Origin: a virus
Virus record (IMG/VR): IMGVR_UViG_3300046812_000446
Span: 1 to 22,078 of that record
Length of the DNA: 22,078 bases
Direction: 5' to 3' (one strand)
In this document: piece by piece, positions 1-5,587 of the stretch
Position numbering within the stretch: the first letter of the stretch is position 1
Layout of the letters: each line of letters opens with the position of its first letter
Made by a program: the position numbers and the translations under genes
The notes under the pieces: model-generated
What the model was told of the DNA's origin: nothing
What the model saw: the letters and a program-made list of their open reading frames with translations, nothing else
Database searches by the model: none

Positions 1-97
1 CGGTCAGCCCGTATTTCCGCAACCCATAAATGATCCGAGCCTTGGTCCCTGGCTTGGGGACAGGCCAGCCATCGTCGTCGCGTGGTCTTGTCATCAT
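1..97 (-). CDS. Partial small hypothetical protein (N-terminus only)
   Basis: Reading leftward from ATG at 97, the frame stays open to the window edge and begins MMTRPRDDDGWPVPKPGTKA, followed by a basic segment ending GLRKYGLT. The ATG overlaps the TGA of the upstream gene (ATGA), the same coupling seen through the rest of this operon. A second ATG directly follows, so the start could be at 94. The phrase GTKAR-IIYGLRKYGLT could be the first helix of a small DNA-binding or helix-turn-helix protein, but the rest lies outside the window and no function can be assigned. Confidence 0.6.
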   Translation of the reverse strand, partial: MMTRPRDDDGWPVPKPGTKARIIYGLRKYGLT

Positions 98-309
98 TCC
101 TCTTCTCTTTGAATCACTTCCCTCGCCTCTTTCATCCCAATTCCCAACGACTTTGCTACTTTAATCACAAAAGCATTCTTCTTCCGGTACTCTCTCATTC
201 TTGCGTTGTACACTTCCCGTTGTTCTGGAGTCCGATTCCATTGACCATTAGTCCAGGTGGCTTTCTTTGCAAGATATCGGTTACGGAAATACTGACTACG
301 ATCTGCCAT
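94..309 (-). CDS. Small basic hypothetical protein, 71 aa
   Basis: The protein is short, strongly charged and mostly helical, rich in Arg, Lys and Glu (for example NARMREYRKKN near residue 36 and a C-terminal REVIQREEE). No catalytic motif, signal peptide or membrane segment is visible. The charge pattern would suit a nucleic-acid-binding accessory protein, but this is inference. It overlaps the upstream gene by 14 bases and shares an ATGA overlap with the downstream one, so it is almost certainly co-translated in the leftward operon. Confidence 0.6.
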   Translation of the reverse strand: MADRSQYFRNRYLAKKATWTNGQWNRTPEQREVYNARMREYRKKNAFVIKVAKSLGIGMKEAREVIQREEE

Positions 310-634
310 GAGCTTCTAACACATCTTTCCAACTTTCATAAGCCTCGCCTTCAGGATCTATCCCGGTTAAGTCCTTGCCAAACAATCTCGCGACTCGCAT
401 GATGGCGTTGTGATGTTTTTCTTTGATGAGCACAGCCATCAATCCCGCACACTGCTGAGGTTTATCACCTTGCCGTTTGCGACTGTCGTTGAAGTATTTG
501 TACTGAACTGTCTTGTGGCACTGGAAAGCTGTCGCAGTCTTTATTTCTTCTAAGCGTTCAGCGTCAAGCTGAAACAATTCGCCTTGGCCCTTACGAAAAG
601 GGCACGTGACGCATGGTCTTTTCAAATCAAACAT
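296..634 (-). CDS. DUF6283-like cysteine-rich phage protein, 112 aa
   Basis: The N-terminus carries PCVTCPFRK (about residues 7-15), followed by FQCHK near residue 38, QQCAGLMAV near 61 and an HNAIMRVAR segment near 76. The ordered pattern CxxCPFR ... CH ... CAG ... N-x-x-MR matches what I recall of the DUF6283 family, small proteins of phages and actinobacteria with a presumed metal-binding Cys/His set and no established activity. ATG at 634 is preferred to the GTG at 637 because AAGGG then sits 7 bases upstream. Family assignment is from memory; metal binding is inferred. Confidence 0.65.
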   Translation of the reverse strand: MFDLKRPCVTCPFRKGQGELFQLDAERLEEIKTATAFQCHKTVQYKYFNDSRKRQGDKPQQCAGLMAVLIKEKHHNAIMRVARLFGKDLTGIDPEGEAYESWKDVLEAHGRS

Positions 635-659
635 CACGTGTCCCTTTTCATCCTCCCGG

Positions 660-941
660 TTACGTCAAGTCTACGTTGTCACCAATCTCAACTAACACGT
701 CACCGAAGGTTACGTCCCGATCTTCGTTACACGCCTTCAGCCACGCACTATACGCATAACTGTTGAGCTGGTCTGCTTTTCCGTTTGATGAATGCCAATC
801 CGTCCCGATAGATGTGAGATATTTAGCTGCGGCGCAGATAGTATTGTCACTATAGAGAAAGGGCTCATTCTTCGGTTGTTTTTCCAACCACTCCTTGAAT
901 CCTGCGAGTGATGGTAAGTCCCAGTTGGGGTTATTGAGCAT
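660..941 (-). CDS. Hypothetical protein, 93 aa
   Basis: This is a soluble, mixed-composition protein with many Asn, Asp and aromatic residues (WDLPSLAGFKEWLEK at the start, an acidic VEIGDNVDLT end). I do not recognise a family. Start 941 is chosen because AAAGGAG lies about 9 bases upstream; a rival frame beginning at 949 has the same Shine-Dalgarno almost touching its ATG. It is the first gene after the minus-strand promoter near 973 and is followed by the DUF6283-like gene. Confidence 0.65.
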   Translation of the reverse strand: MLNNPNWDLPSLAGFKEWLEKQPKNEPFLYSDNTICAAAKYLTSIGTDWHSSNGKADQLNSYAYSAWLKACNEDRDVTFGDVLVEIGDNVDLT

Positions 942-965
942 TGGTCCATTCTCCTTTAGTTGCTT

Positions 966-1003
966 ACTTCGTATTATACCACAGTATGCACGCGAACGCT
1001 ACT
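966..1003 (-). promoter_or_regulatory. Extended -10 promoter for the leftward genes below 941
   Basis: On the minus strand, TGTGGTATAATAC occupies 983-971: a perfect TATAAT with the TG of an extended -10 element one base upstream. No good TTGACA lies at 16-18 bases, as is usual for extended -10 promoters. Transcription would begin near 966 and run into the gene starting at 941, 25 bases further on, with its AAAGGAG in between. A nearly identical 13-mer occurs on the plus strand at 4029-4041. Promoter activity is inferred. Confidence 0.6.
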
Positions 1004-1661
1004 GTGATGGTAGCAACTCCTCGACAGCGATCATATGCTCGGATAATTCAATCACTGCTTGTCGTCCATCCTTTTCGGCTTCTTTAAGTAGTAGTGGATA
1101 CCCGCTATCAATCGACGCCTTAACCTCATCCCGGTTAGCAGTGCGACTTTCGCAGAACCACCAAATGTCTTCTGGATTCCCTATTCTGATGAGCCACTCT
1201 TTTTCTACGCCAGTGCGGAATGGTGTATATTCCAGCGTAGTCCACACGGCTACCGCGCCTGGATTTCGTTCGATCATAAGACCAGGAGGGTTAACCGCTC
1301 CTATATCTTCCAAGTCCTTGGGGTTGCGTTTCATACGCGGCTTAGTCAGGAACGGGCACGCAGTCGCGGAGAAGATCGCACATTCAAGATGACACGGCGG
1401 CTCTGATGTTGTTCTGGTCACCGTACACATTGGACCTATCACAAAGCTCATGTACTTGCCGAGCTTATCCCCACAAACCCAACACAGATGCTTCTTGACC
1501 GCGATGGCACGCTTGTAATAATCAGCAATCCTGAAGTCTCTCGTACCATCCGGCATAGTCTGAACAAACCAGGGAATTGGGAATCCCCTAGAATCTAGTG
1601 GGAGATGCTTCATATGTGGTGGAAGTGGCGGTAGGTCCGCCCGCAGTGAATGCTCAGTCAT
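999..1661 (-). CDS. Putative zinc-binding phage protein, 220 aa
   Basis: After a proline-rich start (LPPLPPHMKHLPLDSRGFPI) comes a basic helix and then a cysteine cluster: CWVCG near residue 60, GPMC near 77, PPCHLEC near 88 and ACPF near 101. The spacing looks like a treble-clef or zinc-ribbon type fold. The text pattern 'CWVCG ... FVIGPMC ... SEPPxHxEC ... ACPFL' is one I associate with recurrent uncharacterised phage proteins. The C-terminal half is tryptophan-rich and acidic. AAAGGAGG is 4 bases before the ATG, and the start overlaps the upstream stop (ATGA). Function unknown; nucleic-acid binding is only a guess from the cysteines. Confidence 0.75.
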   Translation of the reverse strand: MTEHSLRADLPPLPPHMKHLPLDSRGFPIPWFVQTMPDGTRDFRIADYYKRAIAVKKHLCWVCGDKLGKYMSFVIGPMCTVTRTTSEPPCHLECAIFSATACPFLTKPRMKRNPKDLEDIGAVNPPGLMIERNPGAVAVWTTLEYTPFRTGVEKEWLIRIGNPEDIWWFCESRTANRDEVKASIDSGYPLLLKEAEKDGRQAVIELSEHMIAVEELLPSQ

Positions 1662-1867
1662 GTGTCCTCCTTTACCTTTGGCGTGACATCTTCGAACTGA
1701 AACAGACGACTAGACAGTTCGGACTTAAAGTTTCCGAACTCTACCGTGCGTAAAGTGAAGTTGCCACTGAGTTGCCACGTTGTCCCCTCCCGGTTAGTCA
1801 CGTATAACTGACAGTAGACATGAGGCACTCCTGGAGCTTTCATGTATTGAATTTTGAAAATGGTCAT
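1658..1867 (-). CDS. Small hypothetical protein, 69 aa
   Basis: The ATG at 1867 has AAAGGAGG a few bases upstream and overlaps the TGA of the preceding gene, so it is preferred over a start 15 codons earlier. The protein is beta-like with alternating hydrophobic residues (FKIQYMKAPG, VYCQLYVTNRE) and a charged tail. No family recognised. One copy of the dispersed TAACCGGG motif lies inside it (encoding Asn-Arg). Confidence 0.65.
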   Translation of the reverse strand: MTIFKIQYMKAPGVPHVYCQLYVTNREGTTWQLSGNFTLRTVEFGNFKSELSSRLFQFEDVTPKVKEDT

Positions 1868-2064
1868 GCAGCCTCCTTTGGGAACCGACAGTTTGGGCAA
1901 CGATGCGTCCATTCATCACTGCTCCAGAATGGAGGCAGGGCCGTCCACCCCTCCCTTCGTAGCACTTTCACGGCTAATTGAAAGTCATCTGTAGCCGTGT
2001 CCAATGTTTCATGACAGTTGTCGCACTCAAATTCAATCAGACCCTTGATCCAATGGAGCGTCAT
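1864..2064 (-). CDS. Small zinc-ribbon-like protein, 66 aa
   Basis: Two CxxC pairs, CDNC near residue 14 and CPNC near residue 56, flank a short mixed helix/strand core (DDFQLAVKVLRREGW). This is the usual layout of a small zinc ribbon that could bind nucleic acid or a protein partner. GGAGGAGG lies 7 bases before ATG at 2064. It overlaps the upstream gene by 32 bases, and its stop overlaps the next start. The zinc site is inferred from the cysteine spacing; no specific family is assigned. Confidence 0.7.
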   Translation of the reverse strand: MTLHWIKGLIEFECDNCHETLDTATDDFQLAVKVLRREGWTALPPFWSSDEWTHRCPNCRFPKEAA

Positions 2065-2245
2065 GCACTATCCTCCTCCGTTCATATTCAGTCAGAACAG
2101 CGTTTTCCACGTGGCAATACAACTCCTGGTCAAATATAGGGTCATAAATTCCGTGTTTCTCTATAAAGTCAACAAGTGCCAGGACCTTGGCGTATGAAAC
2201 ACCAAGTTCCTGGGCTATGGAGAAGTAAGGAAATGATAAACTCAT
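2033..2245 (-). CDS. Small helical, possibly HTH-containing protein, 70 aa
   Basis: Residues 8-32 (beginning FSIAQELGVSYAKVLALVDF) read like a helix-turn-helix: a helix with AQELGVS, then a second helix. The remainder is acidic. GGAGG is 4 bases before ATG at 2245. The start overlaps the stop of the upstream 58-residue gene (ATGA), indicating translational coupling. A DNA-binding role is inferred only from the HTH-like pattern. Confidence 0.65.
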   Translation of the reverse strand: MSLSFPYFSIAQELGVSYAKVLALVDFIEKHGIYDPIFDQELYCHVENAVLTEYERRRIVHDAPLDQGSD

Positions 2246-2418
2246 GTATCCTCCGTTGAATCAACCTCGTCGAACCAGCTAATGAATTCGTTGAGGGTTG
2301 TCCTATCTTCTTCGCTTGCAGCCTCGACCAATGCTTTTCTCTTTTCATTGTATGGCCCATCTTCGTTGACTATATCTCCTAGTAGATCAAAAAACTGCTC
2401 AAGCTTTGCCTTGTTCAT
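2242..2418 (-). CDS. Small acidic hypothetical protein, 58 aa
   Basis: This frame runs from ATG 2418 to TGA 2244-2242 with AAGGAGG six bases before the start. The product begins MNKAKLEQFFDLLGDIV, continues as charged helices and ends EVDSTEDT. It fills an otherwise empty stretch, overlaps the upstream gene by 20 bases and the downstream start by ATGA, so it fits the operon perfectly. It is highly acidic and alpha-helical. No family is recognised. Confidence 0.75.
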   Translation of the reverse strand: MNKAKLEQFFDLLGDIVNEDGPYNEKRKALVEAASEEDRTTLNEFISWFDEVDSTEDT

Positions 2419-2653
2419 GGACTTCCTCCTTCTTGGGGTACGTGACCCCTTTGCCGAATTTCCATTCGAAGTTCGTGCAGTCGCCGCCGTCGGTGATAAT
2501 CACCCGGTTAATCACTCCTATCAGTGCAGCGGGTCGTTCAGTATAGGACTTTGCAACAGTGACTGCTTCTTCAGCACTAACGTAACGGCGCACATATTCA
2601 TATGTGTCGTTTGGATAGAATATGCACACTGAGAATTCTTTTTCGTTACTCAT
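2399..2653 (-). CDS. Hypothetical protein, 84 aa
   Basis: The protein has an alternating N-terminal half (EFSVCIFYPNDTYEYVRRYV), then a helix (SAEEAVTVAKSYTE), then another strand pair ending in a charged tail. The beta-alpha-beta-beta look is typical of small phage accessory proteins, but I cannot name one. Its ATG overlaps the TGA of the upstream membrane protein gene. A TAACCGGG copy lies inside it. Confidence 0.65.
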   Translation of the reverse strand: MSNEKEFSVCIFYPNDTYEYVRRYVSAEEAVTVAKSYTERPAALIGVINRVIITDGGDCTNFEWKFGKGVTYPKKEEVHEQGKA

Positions 2654-3051
2654 TTGTTATTTCCCCAATCTATTGGAGGTAATCTTATGGGTTTTGGGAC
2701 CATGGGCTGGGGCTCTTCTGGCTTTGGCTCTTCTGGCTTTGGCTCTTTGGGCTCTTTGGGCTTTTCGGGCTTAGGCCATGATGTTTGTTTCGGCTGCGGC
2801 GTCGTTCGCGGCGGTGCAGGTCGTCCTACCGGTCGAATCGCCCGTGTGCTAGGAGGCGCAAACGATGATATTTCATCCAGAAGCTTTTGACCTTTGGATG
2901 GAGGAGTCATGTGCTGTTGCTTCGGCATCATATCTGGAGTAATTTTTTCTTTATTGGTGACTTGCACAAAGCAGATCGCATACCCAATCATGGCCCCGAA
3001 AGCAAATCCACCTATAGCAAAGACCCCTGCTAAGATTGCAATGTTCATCAT
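2650..3051 (-). CDS. Membrane-anchored proline-rich protein, 133 aa
   Basis: Starting at ATG 3051 (ATGA overlap with the upstream stop), the protein opens with a hydrophobic segment of about 25 residues (MMNIAILAGVFAIGG onward, through residue 31), then a soluble linker and a long Pro/Lys/Glu stretch with KPEKPKEPKEPKPEEP-type repeats near residues 94-119. An N-terminal anchor plus a stiff proline-rich rod is the architecture of TonB-like and some spanin-like envelope proteins, but no domain identifies either. An ATG at 3099 would overlap the previous gene by 52 bases and put a charged leader before the membrane segment, so it is disfavoured. Role unknown; the topology is inferred. Confidence 0.65.
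   Translation of the reverse strand: MMNIAILAGVFAIGGFAFGAMIGYAICFVQVTNKEKITPDMMPKQQHMTPPSKGQKLLDEISSFAPPSTRAIRPVGRPAPPRTTPQPKQTSWPKPEKPKEPKEPKPEEPKPEEPQPMVPKPIRLPPIDWGNNK
2711..2770 (-). repeat. Short tandem repeats encoding the Pro-Lys-Glu rod
   Basis: On the plus strand, ggctcttctggcttt occurs twice back to back (2711-2725 and 2726-2740), followed by three shorter variants built on ggctcttt. On the coding strand these give the KPEEP and KEPKEP runs. The array is prone to slippage, so rod length may vary between relatives. Confidence 0.7.
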
Positions 3052-3299
3052 CGCTTGGCCATTCTCATTGTTTCTAGTGATGTGTCTGACCAAGCCCATT
3101 GATCAATTTCTTTAGCAAGGGTGACCAATGTTTCAAACTGGTCTGTGGTGTCTTCATTGAATAGAGAACGCACAATGTTTCTGTAGTGTCGTGCTCCGGC
3201 AAAGAACACTGATCGTAGAAGTGCTACTGTTTCTGGTGTCATTTCTGGCATTTCAGTCAGTAGCTCTTGCCAGCCGTCCTCGATCGGAGTATCATTCAT
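3048..3299 (-). CDS. Helical hypothetical protein, 83 aa
   Basis: The protein is acidic and alpha-helical, with MTPETVALLRSVFFAGARHY in the middle. The FFAGARHY phrase resembles a small recurring phage protein of unknown function that sits in accessory operons. ATG at 3299 overlaps the previous stop by one base (TAATG on the coding strand), and its stop overlaps the next start. No motif suggests activity. Confidence 0.65.
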   Translation of the reverse strand: MNDTPIEDGWQELLTEMPEMTPETVALLRSVFFAGARHYRNIVRSLFNEDTTDQFETLVTLAKEIDQWAWSDTSLETMRMAKR

Positions 3300-3511
3300 T
3301 ATGAACTTTCCACTTCTTTCTTGAGATGCCCTTCTGGAGCGATGTTGTCTAATTTGATGATGTGGAGTGTAAGAAATTTTTCATCAGAACTCCAGAATAC
3401 TGAATCCCCATCATTGAGGTCTAGTTCTCTGACAATGTCTACTGGAATAGTCACTACAAGACTATTCCCACTTTGCCGGATGTTACTATGTCTTGATAAT
3501 GCTTTACTCAT
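3299..3511 (-). CDS. AbrB/MazE-type (SpoVT-AbrB) DNA-binding protein, 70 aa
   Basis: Residues about 10-42 (QSGNSLVVTIPVDIVREL, then DLNDGDSVFW) match the swapped-hairpin AbrB/MazE/SpoVT fold: R-x-x-GNS-hydrophobic-TIP-x-x-h-x-x-x-L-x-L-x-x-GD. Such proteins bind DNA as dimers and act as transcription regulators or as antitoxins. No toxin gene with a recognisable MazF/PemK sequence is adjacent, so a regulator of the phage operon is the simpler reading. It is the first gene of the leftward block, beside the divergent control region. A GAGAAG stretch upstream of ATG 3511 serves as a modest ribosome site. Confidence 0.8.
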   Translation of the reverse strand: MSKALSRHSNIRQSGNSLVVTIPVDIVRELDLNDGDSVFWSSDEKFLTLHIIKLDNIAPEGHLKKEVESS

Positions 3512-3603
3512 GGTCTTCTCACTTATTCCTCAGGTTTGTTGATGTAACGTTGGTGATTAATTTTTTACTTGTCAACTGCTCCGGGTTGTGGTAAGTCGGA
3601 ATT

Positions 3604-3702
3604 CCTAACGGACGCAGTGCTCTTTGCAGTGATGCTTTGTGCCACGTCGCGTTAGCGGACTCCTTTAAAAGCTGTCGCTTTTCAAAGGAGTGATTTTGTA
3701 TT
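3604..3702 (+). promoter_or_regulatory. Structured 5' leader of the rightward genes with SD-burying hairpin
   Basis: Two nested inverted repeats fill the space before the small-terminase-like gene. The arms ctaacggacg (3605-3614) and cgtcgcgttag (3645-3655, one bulged G) could close a first hairpin. The second is much stronger: ACTCCTTT + AAAAGC (3659-3672), loop TGTC, then GCTTTT (3677-3682), a bulged C and AAAGGAGT (3684-3691). The right arm contains the only Shine-Dalgarno, AAAGGAG, 12 bases before ATG 3703, so folding would hide it. Translational control is inferred. There is no U-tract, so it is not a standard terminator. Confidence 0.65.
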
Positions 3703-4014
3703 ATGTCAAAATCCAATGAGCCTGATATCACCTTCCCGGAATCAGCCCACGAATATAACGATCCGGACCTTTCTCCCAAAGAGTTTCTGCTGGCCATTAT
3801 GCGTGACCAGCGGTTGCCTGTCCCTACGCGCATGGAAGCAGCAGCCAAAGTCGCTGTGTATGAGCATCCCCGGTTAGCGCAGACGAACCAAGACATTTCT
3901 GGTGGTCTTAGAATCGTTATCGAAGGTGGATTGCCTGCTCTTCCCGGAACTGACATTATCATGCCGAATCTTAACCGGGAACCACTGGCTAAGAAATCGA
4001 ATGGGTCAGGGTAA
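3703..4014 (+). CDS. Terminase small subunit-like protein, 103 aa
   Basis: The core segment SPKEFLLAIMRDQRLPVPTR followed by MEAAAKVAVYEHPRLA (about residues 25-60) matches a recurring phage protein annotated as small terminase: a 'xPxEFLLxVMRDPxLPxxxR' helix followed by 'AAAxxAPYxHPRLA'. Small terminases recognise the packaging site on the concatemer and hand it to the large subunit. Its place directly before the large terminase supports this. It lacks an obvious separate HTH and ends with a low-complexity tail, so certainty is moderate. Two TAACCGGG copies, one in each orientation, lie in it. Confidence 0.6.
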   Translation: MSKSNEPDITFPESAHEYNDPDLSPKEFLLAIMRDQRLPVPTRMEAAAKVAVYEHPRLAQTNQDISGGLRIVIEGGLPALPGTDIIMPNLNREPLAKKSNGSG

Positions 4015-4028
4015 GTTTCTGTGTACAT

Positions 4029-4044
4029 TGTGGTATAGTACCAC
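4029..4044 (+). promoter_or_regulatory. Extended -10 promoter overlapped by a palindromic operator-like site
   Basis: TGTGGTATAGTAC (4029-4041) is an extended -10 box with hexamer TATAGT at 4034-4039. It matches the minus-strand promoter near 973 at 12 of 13 positions. The same bases form a perfect 6-bp inverted repeat, GTGGTA-TAG-TACCAC (4030-4044), which could be an operator or a tiny hairpin. Transcription would start near 4046 and lead into the terminase leader. No convincing -35 is present. Confidence 0.5.
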
Positions 4045-4057
4045 GTGAAGTTTAAAA

Positions 4058-4183
4058 ATGCAAACATCACATAGTATTCATGTATCCGCGCCTGTTGGGT
4101 CCTCCCTGTGCATGGTGCGGCTAGGGGAGTCGGTCGGCTGTGGCAGCAATCTCACAACCGACTCCCCGTCCATTTGGGTTTAG
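4058..4183 (+). CDS. Possible leader peptide ORF, 41 aa
   Basis: An ATG at 4058 opens 41 codons ending TAG at 4181-4183, three bases before the terminase ATG. The product (MQTSHSIHVSAPVG at its start, rich in Ser, Gly and Cys) resembles no known family, and a GAAG upstream is only a weak ribosome site. The region also forms a strong hairpin, so it may be untranslated. If translated, it would make terminase synthesis translationally coupled. Confidence 0.25.
   Translation: MQTSHSIHVSAPVGSSLCMVRLGESVGCGSNLTTDSPSIWV
4124..4167 (+). ncRNA. Strong hairpin in the terminase leader (unclassified RNA structure)
   Basis: GGGGAGTCGGT (4124-4134) pairs perfectly with ACCGACTCCCC (4157-4167), 11 bp. An inner TGTG/CACA pairing can extend the stem. 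No U-tract follows, so it is not a classic Rho-independent terminator. It lies 20 bases before the large terminase start, whose own Shine-Dalgarno is weak. A similar GGGGATCGGC...GCCGATCCCC hairpin follows the capsid gene at 15572-15627. It could be an attenuator, a processing signal or part of a packaging site. Confidence 0.5.
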
Positions 4184-4186
4184 TCT

Positions 4187-5479
4187 ATGAACGTACATGT
4201 TGAGTCTTCTATACGAACTATTGGTCTACCAAGATTTCATCCTGGACAAGTTAACGCTTTTAATATTCCAGCTAGATTTAAAGCTTTGCGTTGTGGACGA
4301 CGTTGGGGTAAGACAGCATTTTTGAAGACCATCGCTTGCGATTTTGCAATGAGAGGTGCTCTGGTCGGTTGGTTCGTACCAAACTATCGGTATGCGAGTG
4401 AATCATATACTGAAATCGAATTAATTCTTGATACTTCAATTGTTTCTAGTTCACGTAACTTAGGAATCATTAATACAAACACTCAAGGTCGAATTGAAAT
4501 TTGGACTTTGGAAGATGAAAAGGCTGGTCGATCGCGACGTTATCATCTTGTTATTATTGATGAGGCTGCATTCACCAAGCCAAATATGACTGCAATTTGG
4601 GAAAAGGCAATTCGACCTACGTTACTGGATTATAGAGGAGCAGCTATTGTTGCTAGTAACACAAATGGAATCAATGAAGAAAATTTCTTTTGGCGGATAT
4701 GTAGTCTGCCCGAGTATGGTTTCAAAGAGTATCATGCACCTTCCCATTCTAACCCTTTCCTACCCGCAGATGAACTGGCTCGACTCGAGACAGATAATCA
4801 TCCACTCGTATATGCCCAAGAGTATTTAGCTGAGTTCGTTGACTGGTCAGGTACATCATTCTTTTCCCTGGCCAATTTGCTGACAGAAAATAGACCTGAA
4901 TCATTTCCTAAGCGATGTCTGTATGTCTTTGCGACTATGGACACGGCTGTCAAAACAGGTAAAGAAAACGATGGCACTGGAGTTATCTATTGGGCCTATG
5001 AAAAACTTGGTGAAGAGCATTGGTTAAAGATTGTTGATTATGAATATATGCAGATTGAAGGCTCAATGCTTGAAATGTGGCTCCCGGTTGTGTATCGTAA
5101 TTTGGAGGAGTATGTTGTTAAATGTGGAGCCAGACTTGGGTCCAGGGGGTGCTTTATCGAAGACAAGGCCAGTGGTTCTATTCTTATACAACAGGCCAGA
5201 CGACGAATGTTGCAAGTTGGCGAACTTCCCCACAAGCTTACTCAGCTCGGGAAAAGCGAAAGAGCGATAAACGTCAGTGGCTACGTTTTCAGAGGACAAG
5301 TAAAAATCCTCGAGACAGCGTACGATCGTGTAATGACGTACAAGCAAGTCACCAAGAACCATTTACTTGGTCAAGTCCTCGCCTTCCGTGTTGGCGATGT
5401 TGAAGACCGAGCAGATGATCTACTAGATGCTTTTACCTATGGTGTCGCCATTAGCTTGGGTAATTGGGAGGGTTTTTAG
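4187..5479 (+). CDS. terL: Terminase large subunit (packaging ATPase and nuclease), 430 aa
   Basis: The N-terminal ATPase shows Walker A GRRWGKT (residues 37-43), Walker B LVIIDEAAF (121-129, with D125-E126) and a coupling motif SNTNG near 157. The C-terminal RNase H-like nuclease shows the acidic residues expected of the fold: D252 in FATMDTAV, E325-D326 in CFIEDKASG and D411/D414 in RADDLLDAF. The enzyme cuts concatemers and drives DNA through the portal. Length is normal for a compact terminase. It has no strong Shine-Dalgarno before ATG 4187, which fits control by the leader structures upstream. A tiny gene overlaps its TAG by one base. Confidence 0.95.
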   Translation: MNVHVESSIRTIGLPRFHPGQVNAFNIPARFKALRCGRRWGKTAFLKTIACDFAMRGALVGWFVPNYRYASESYTEIELILDTSIVSSSRNLGIINTNTQGRIEIWTLEDEKAGRSRRYHLVIIDEAAFTKPNMTAIWEKAIRPTLLDYRGAAIVASNTNGINEENFFWRICSLPEYGFKEYHAPSHSNPFLPADELARLETDNHPLVYAQEYLAEFVDWSGTSFFSLANLLTENRPESFPKRCLYVFATMDTAVKTGKENDGTGVIYWAYEKLGEEHWLKIVDYEYMQIEGSMLEMWLPVVYRNLEEYVVKCGARLGSRGCFIEDKASGSILIQQARRRMLQVGELPHKLTQLGKSERAINVSGYVFRGQVKILETAYDRVMTYKQVTKNHLLGQVLAFRVGDVEDRADDLLDAFTYGVAISLGNWEGF

Positions 5480-5571
5480 TGGTTATTACAGATGTTGATG
5501 TTGGTTTTTATGATGTATTGGTTCGTGACACTGGAGGCGAAAGTATAAGTCTTCAGTTTCAATTCAAGTGA
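5479..5571 (+). CDS. Candidate tiny gene, 30 aa
   Basis: GTG at 5479 overlaps the terminase TAG, and GGGAGGG lies 6 bases upstream, an excellent ribosome site. The product (VVITDVDVGFYDVLVRDTGG at its start, ending LQFQFK) is beta-like and ends shortly before the ribosome site of the next gene. The opening VITDVDVG resembles the start of the 183-residue protein at 8749 (VTVTDADVG), perhaps a shared N-terminal strand. It has no known family. Position and ribosome site make it likely to be translated. Confidence 0.5.
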   Translation: MVITDVDVGFYDVLVRDTGGESISLQFQFK

Positions 5572-5587
5572 GCAATGAGGTCATTAA

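Larger units (their letters stand above)
362..3979. repeat. Dispersed TAACCGGG motif, dense in the left part
   Basis: The 8-mer CCCGGTTA (reverse complement TAACCGGG) starts at 362, 655, 1130, 1789, 2503 and 3869, with TAACCGGG at 3972 on the plus strand, and again CCCGGTTA at 16197 and 17350. The first five all read TAACCGGG in the sense strand of the leftward genes. They fall in different reading frames and in one gene junction, so a shared protein motif is not the cause. Confidence 0.7.

Noticed and set aside
895-1392. Plus-strand ORF of 165 residues
   Set aside because: It is the shadow of the cysteine-rich minus-strand gene and has neither ribosome site nor recognisable content.
3299-3511. 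MazE/MazF toxin-antitoxin pair
   Set aside because: The AbrB-like protein could be an antitoxin, but the adjacent 83-residue protein has no MazF/PemK-like or other toxin signature.
3547-3575. Perfect TTGACA on the minus strand at 3575-3570 as promoter for the leftward operon
   Set aside because: At 17-base spacing the -10 would be CAACGT, and the nearest TA-rich candidate is 22 bases away; a promoter is likely somewhere here but cannot be placed.
3519-4070. Minus-strand ORF of 183 residues opposite the small-terminase-like gene
   Set aside because: It has no sensible composition or ribosome site and would cover the structured leader and the plus-strand gene.
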